A stretch of DNA of 6,080 nt, from assembly GCA_020059765.1 (NCBI GenBank), contig JAGVBM010000280.1, positions 1 through 6,080 of the forward strand, read 5' to 3'. The notes beneath the pieces are model-generated. The model made no database searches, was not told the DNA's origin, and saw only the letters and a program-made list of their open reading frames with translations. Positions 5,575 to 6,080 of the stretch are shown here, one piece after another. This DNA is from Bacillota bacterium (GTDB taxonomy: Bacteria > Bacillota > Bacilli > Tumebacillales > Effusibacillaceae). The position numbers were made by a program, and so were the translations under genes. Each line of letters starts with the position of its first letter. The first letter of the stretch is position 1.

Positions 5575-6080
5575 TTATCCTTCAATTTCCAACGCGGCTT
5601 CCACCCACTGACCGAACCGTTCGGTTTGCGCTTTGGCCTGTTCGATCGCCTGCTGCACCTGCGCACTGCCTGTGCCGCCGCGCACATTTCGCGCATCCAC
5701 CACGGTGCGGATGTCGATTATGTGAAACACGTCTTCTGCAAACAGCGGACTGTGGGTTTTGTATTCCTCCAGGCTCAAGTCCGCCAAATATTTGCGCTGT
5801 TCGATGCAGTAGAGAACGAGCTTGCCGATCACTTCGTGAGCCTGGCGGAAGGGCAGTCCCTTGCGCACCAGATAGTCGGCCAGATCGGTCGCATTGGAAA
5901 AGTCCTCTTTTACCGCTTGCGCCAGACGTTCTTTTTGGACTTCCATCGTGCGGATCATTCCCGCGAACAGCGCCAATGATCCTTTCAGCGTCTCCACCGT
6001 ATCAAACATGCCCTCTTTGTCTTCCTGCAAATCTTTGTTGTACGCCAGAGGCAGTCCTTTGAGCACCGTCAACAGGCCGA
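5575..6080 (-). CDS. argH: Argininosuccinate lyase, C-terminal part (5' end outside the window)
   Basis: This enzyme splits argininosuccinate into arginine and fumarate, the last step of arginine synthesis, as a cytoplasmic homotetramer of the fumarase/aspartase superfamily. About 167 C-terminal residues are visible of a protein usually near 460. They begin with the conserved TVLKGLPLAYNKDLQEDKE segment, which follows the catalytic GSSxMPQKKNP loop that must lie outside the window. Next comes the C-terminal domain hallmark ATDLADYLVRKGLPFRQAHE, and near the end VDARNVRGGTGSAQV, matching the ARxxxGGT pattern of the family. The frame is continuous to the window edge; a TTG codon at 6072 is an internal leucine and not a start. 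The gene ends with TAA and is followed at once by a strong terminator, so it is probably the last gene of an arginine operon (argG would be expected upstream) and is transcribed separately from ftsEX. Confidence 0.96.
   Translation of the reverse strand, partial: GLLTVLKGLPLAYNKDLQEDKEGMFDTVETLKGSLALFAGMIRTMEVQKERLAQAVKEDFSNATDLADYLVRKGLPFRQAHEVIGKLVLYCIEQRKYLADLSLEEYKTHSPLFAEDVFHIIDIRTVVDARNVRGGTGSAQVQQAIEQAKAQTERFGQWVEAALEIEG

Noticed and set aside
5457..6062. Plus-strand open frame opposite argH, rich in Cys, Pro and Arg
   Set aside because: It is antisense to a clear argH coding sequence and crosses the terminator; composition is that of a complement frame.

Overview
The window comes from the chromosome of an endospore-forming Bacillota, most likely class Bacilli, with roughly 50% GC. 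The evidence is the gene order ftsE-ftsX-ctpB-minJ, which matches Bacillus subtilis apart from a missing swrA, together with strong AGGAGG-type ribosome binding sites and a flagellar stator gene. I cannot name the genus from the sequence alone. Every convincing gene lies on the minus strand, so transcription runs from high to low coordinates.

In transcription order: (i) 6080-5575 is the C-terminal part of argH (argininosuccinate lyase, arginine synthesis), closed by a strong intrinsic terminator at 5501-5555. (ii) 5574-5225 is a 350-base intergenic region holding that terminator, a perfect TATAAT -10 box and a leader of about 190 nt. (iii) ftsE (5224-4538) and ftsX (4548-3667) overlap by 11 nt and encode the ABC-type division and cell-wall-hydrolase regulator. 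(iv) A 98-base gap carries a putative promoter and a perfect 7-bp inverted repeat, followed by ctpB (3568-2141), a membrane-anchored PDZ/S41 serine protease with a C-terminal peptidoglycan-binding domain. It ends at an intrinsic terminator (2078-2110). (v) minJ (2024-741) encodes a polytopic membrane protein with a C-terminal PDZ domain. (vi) 33 nt further on is a flagellar stator gene of the MotA/MotP family (707 to beyond position 1).

The central genes share a theme of envelope and division-site control. FtsEX couples ATP hydrolysis to peptidoglycan hydrolase activation, CtpB is a processing protease used in sporulation signalling in B. subtilis, and MinJ links DivIVA to MinCD and also affects swarming in B. 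subtilis. That makes its close pairing with a stator gene notable.

I see no mobile element, CRISPR array, rRNA or tRNA, and nothing that looks like a previously undescribed system. The points worth a second look are regulatory: the inverted repeat in front of ctpB, the terminator that leaves little room for a minJ promoter, the long ftsE leader with an unusually distant Shine-Dalgarno, and the minJ-stator pairing.
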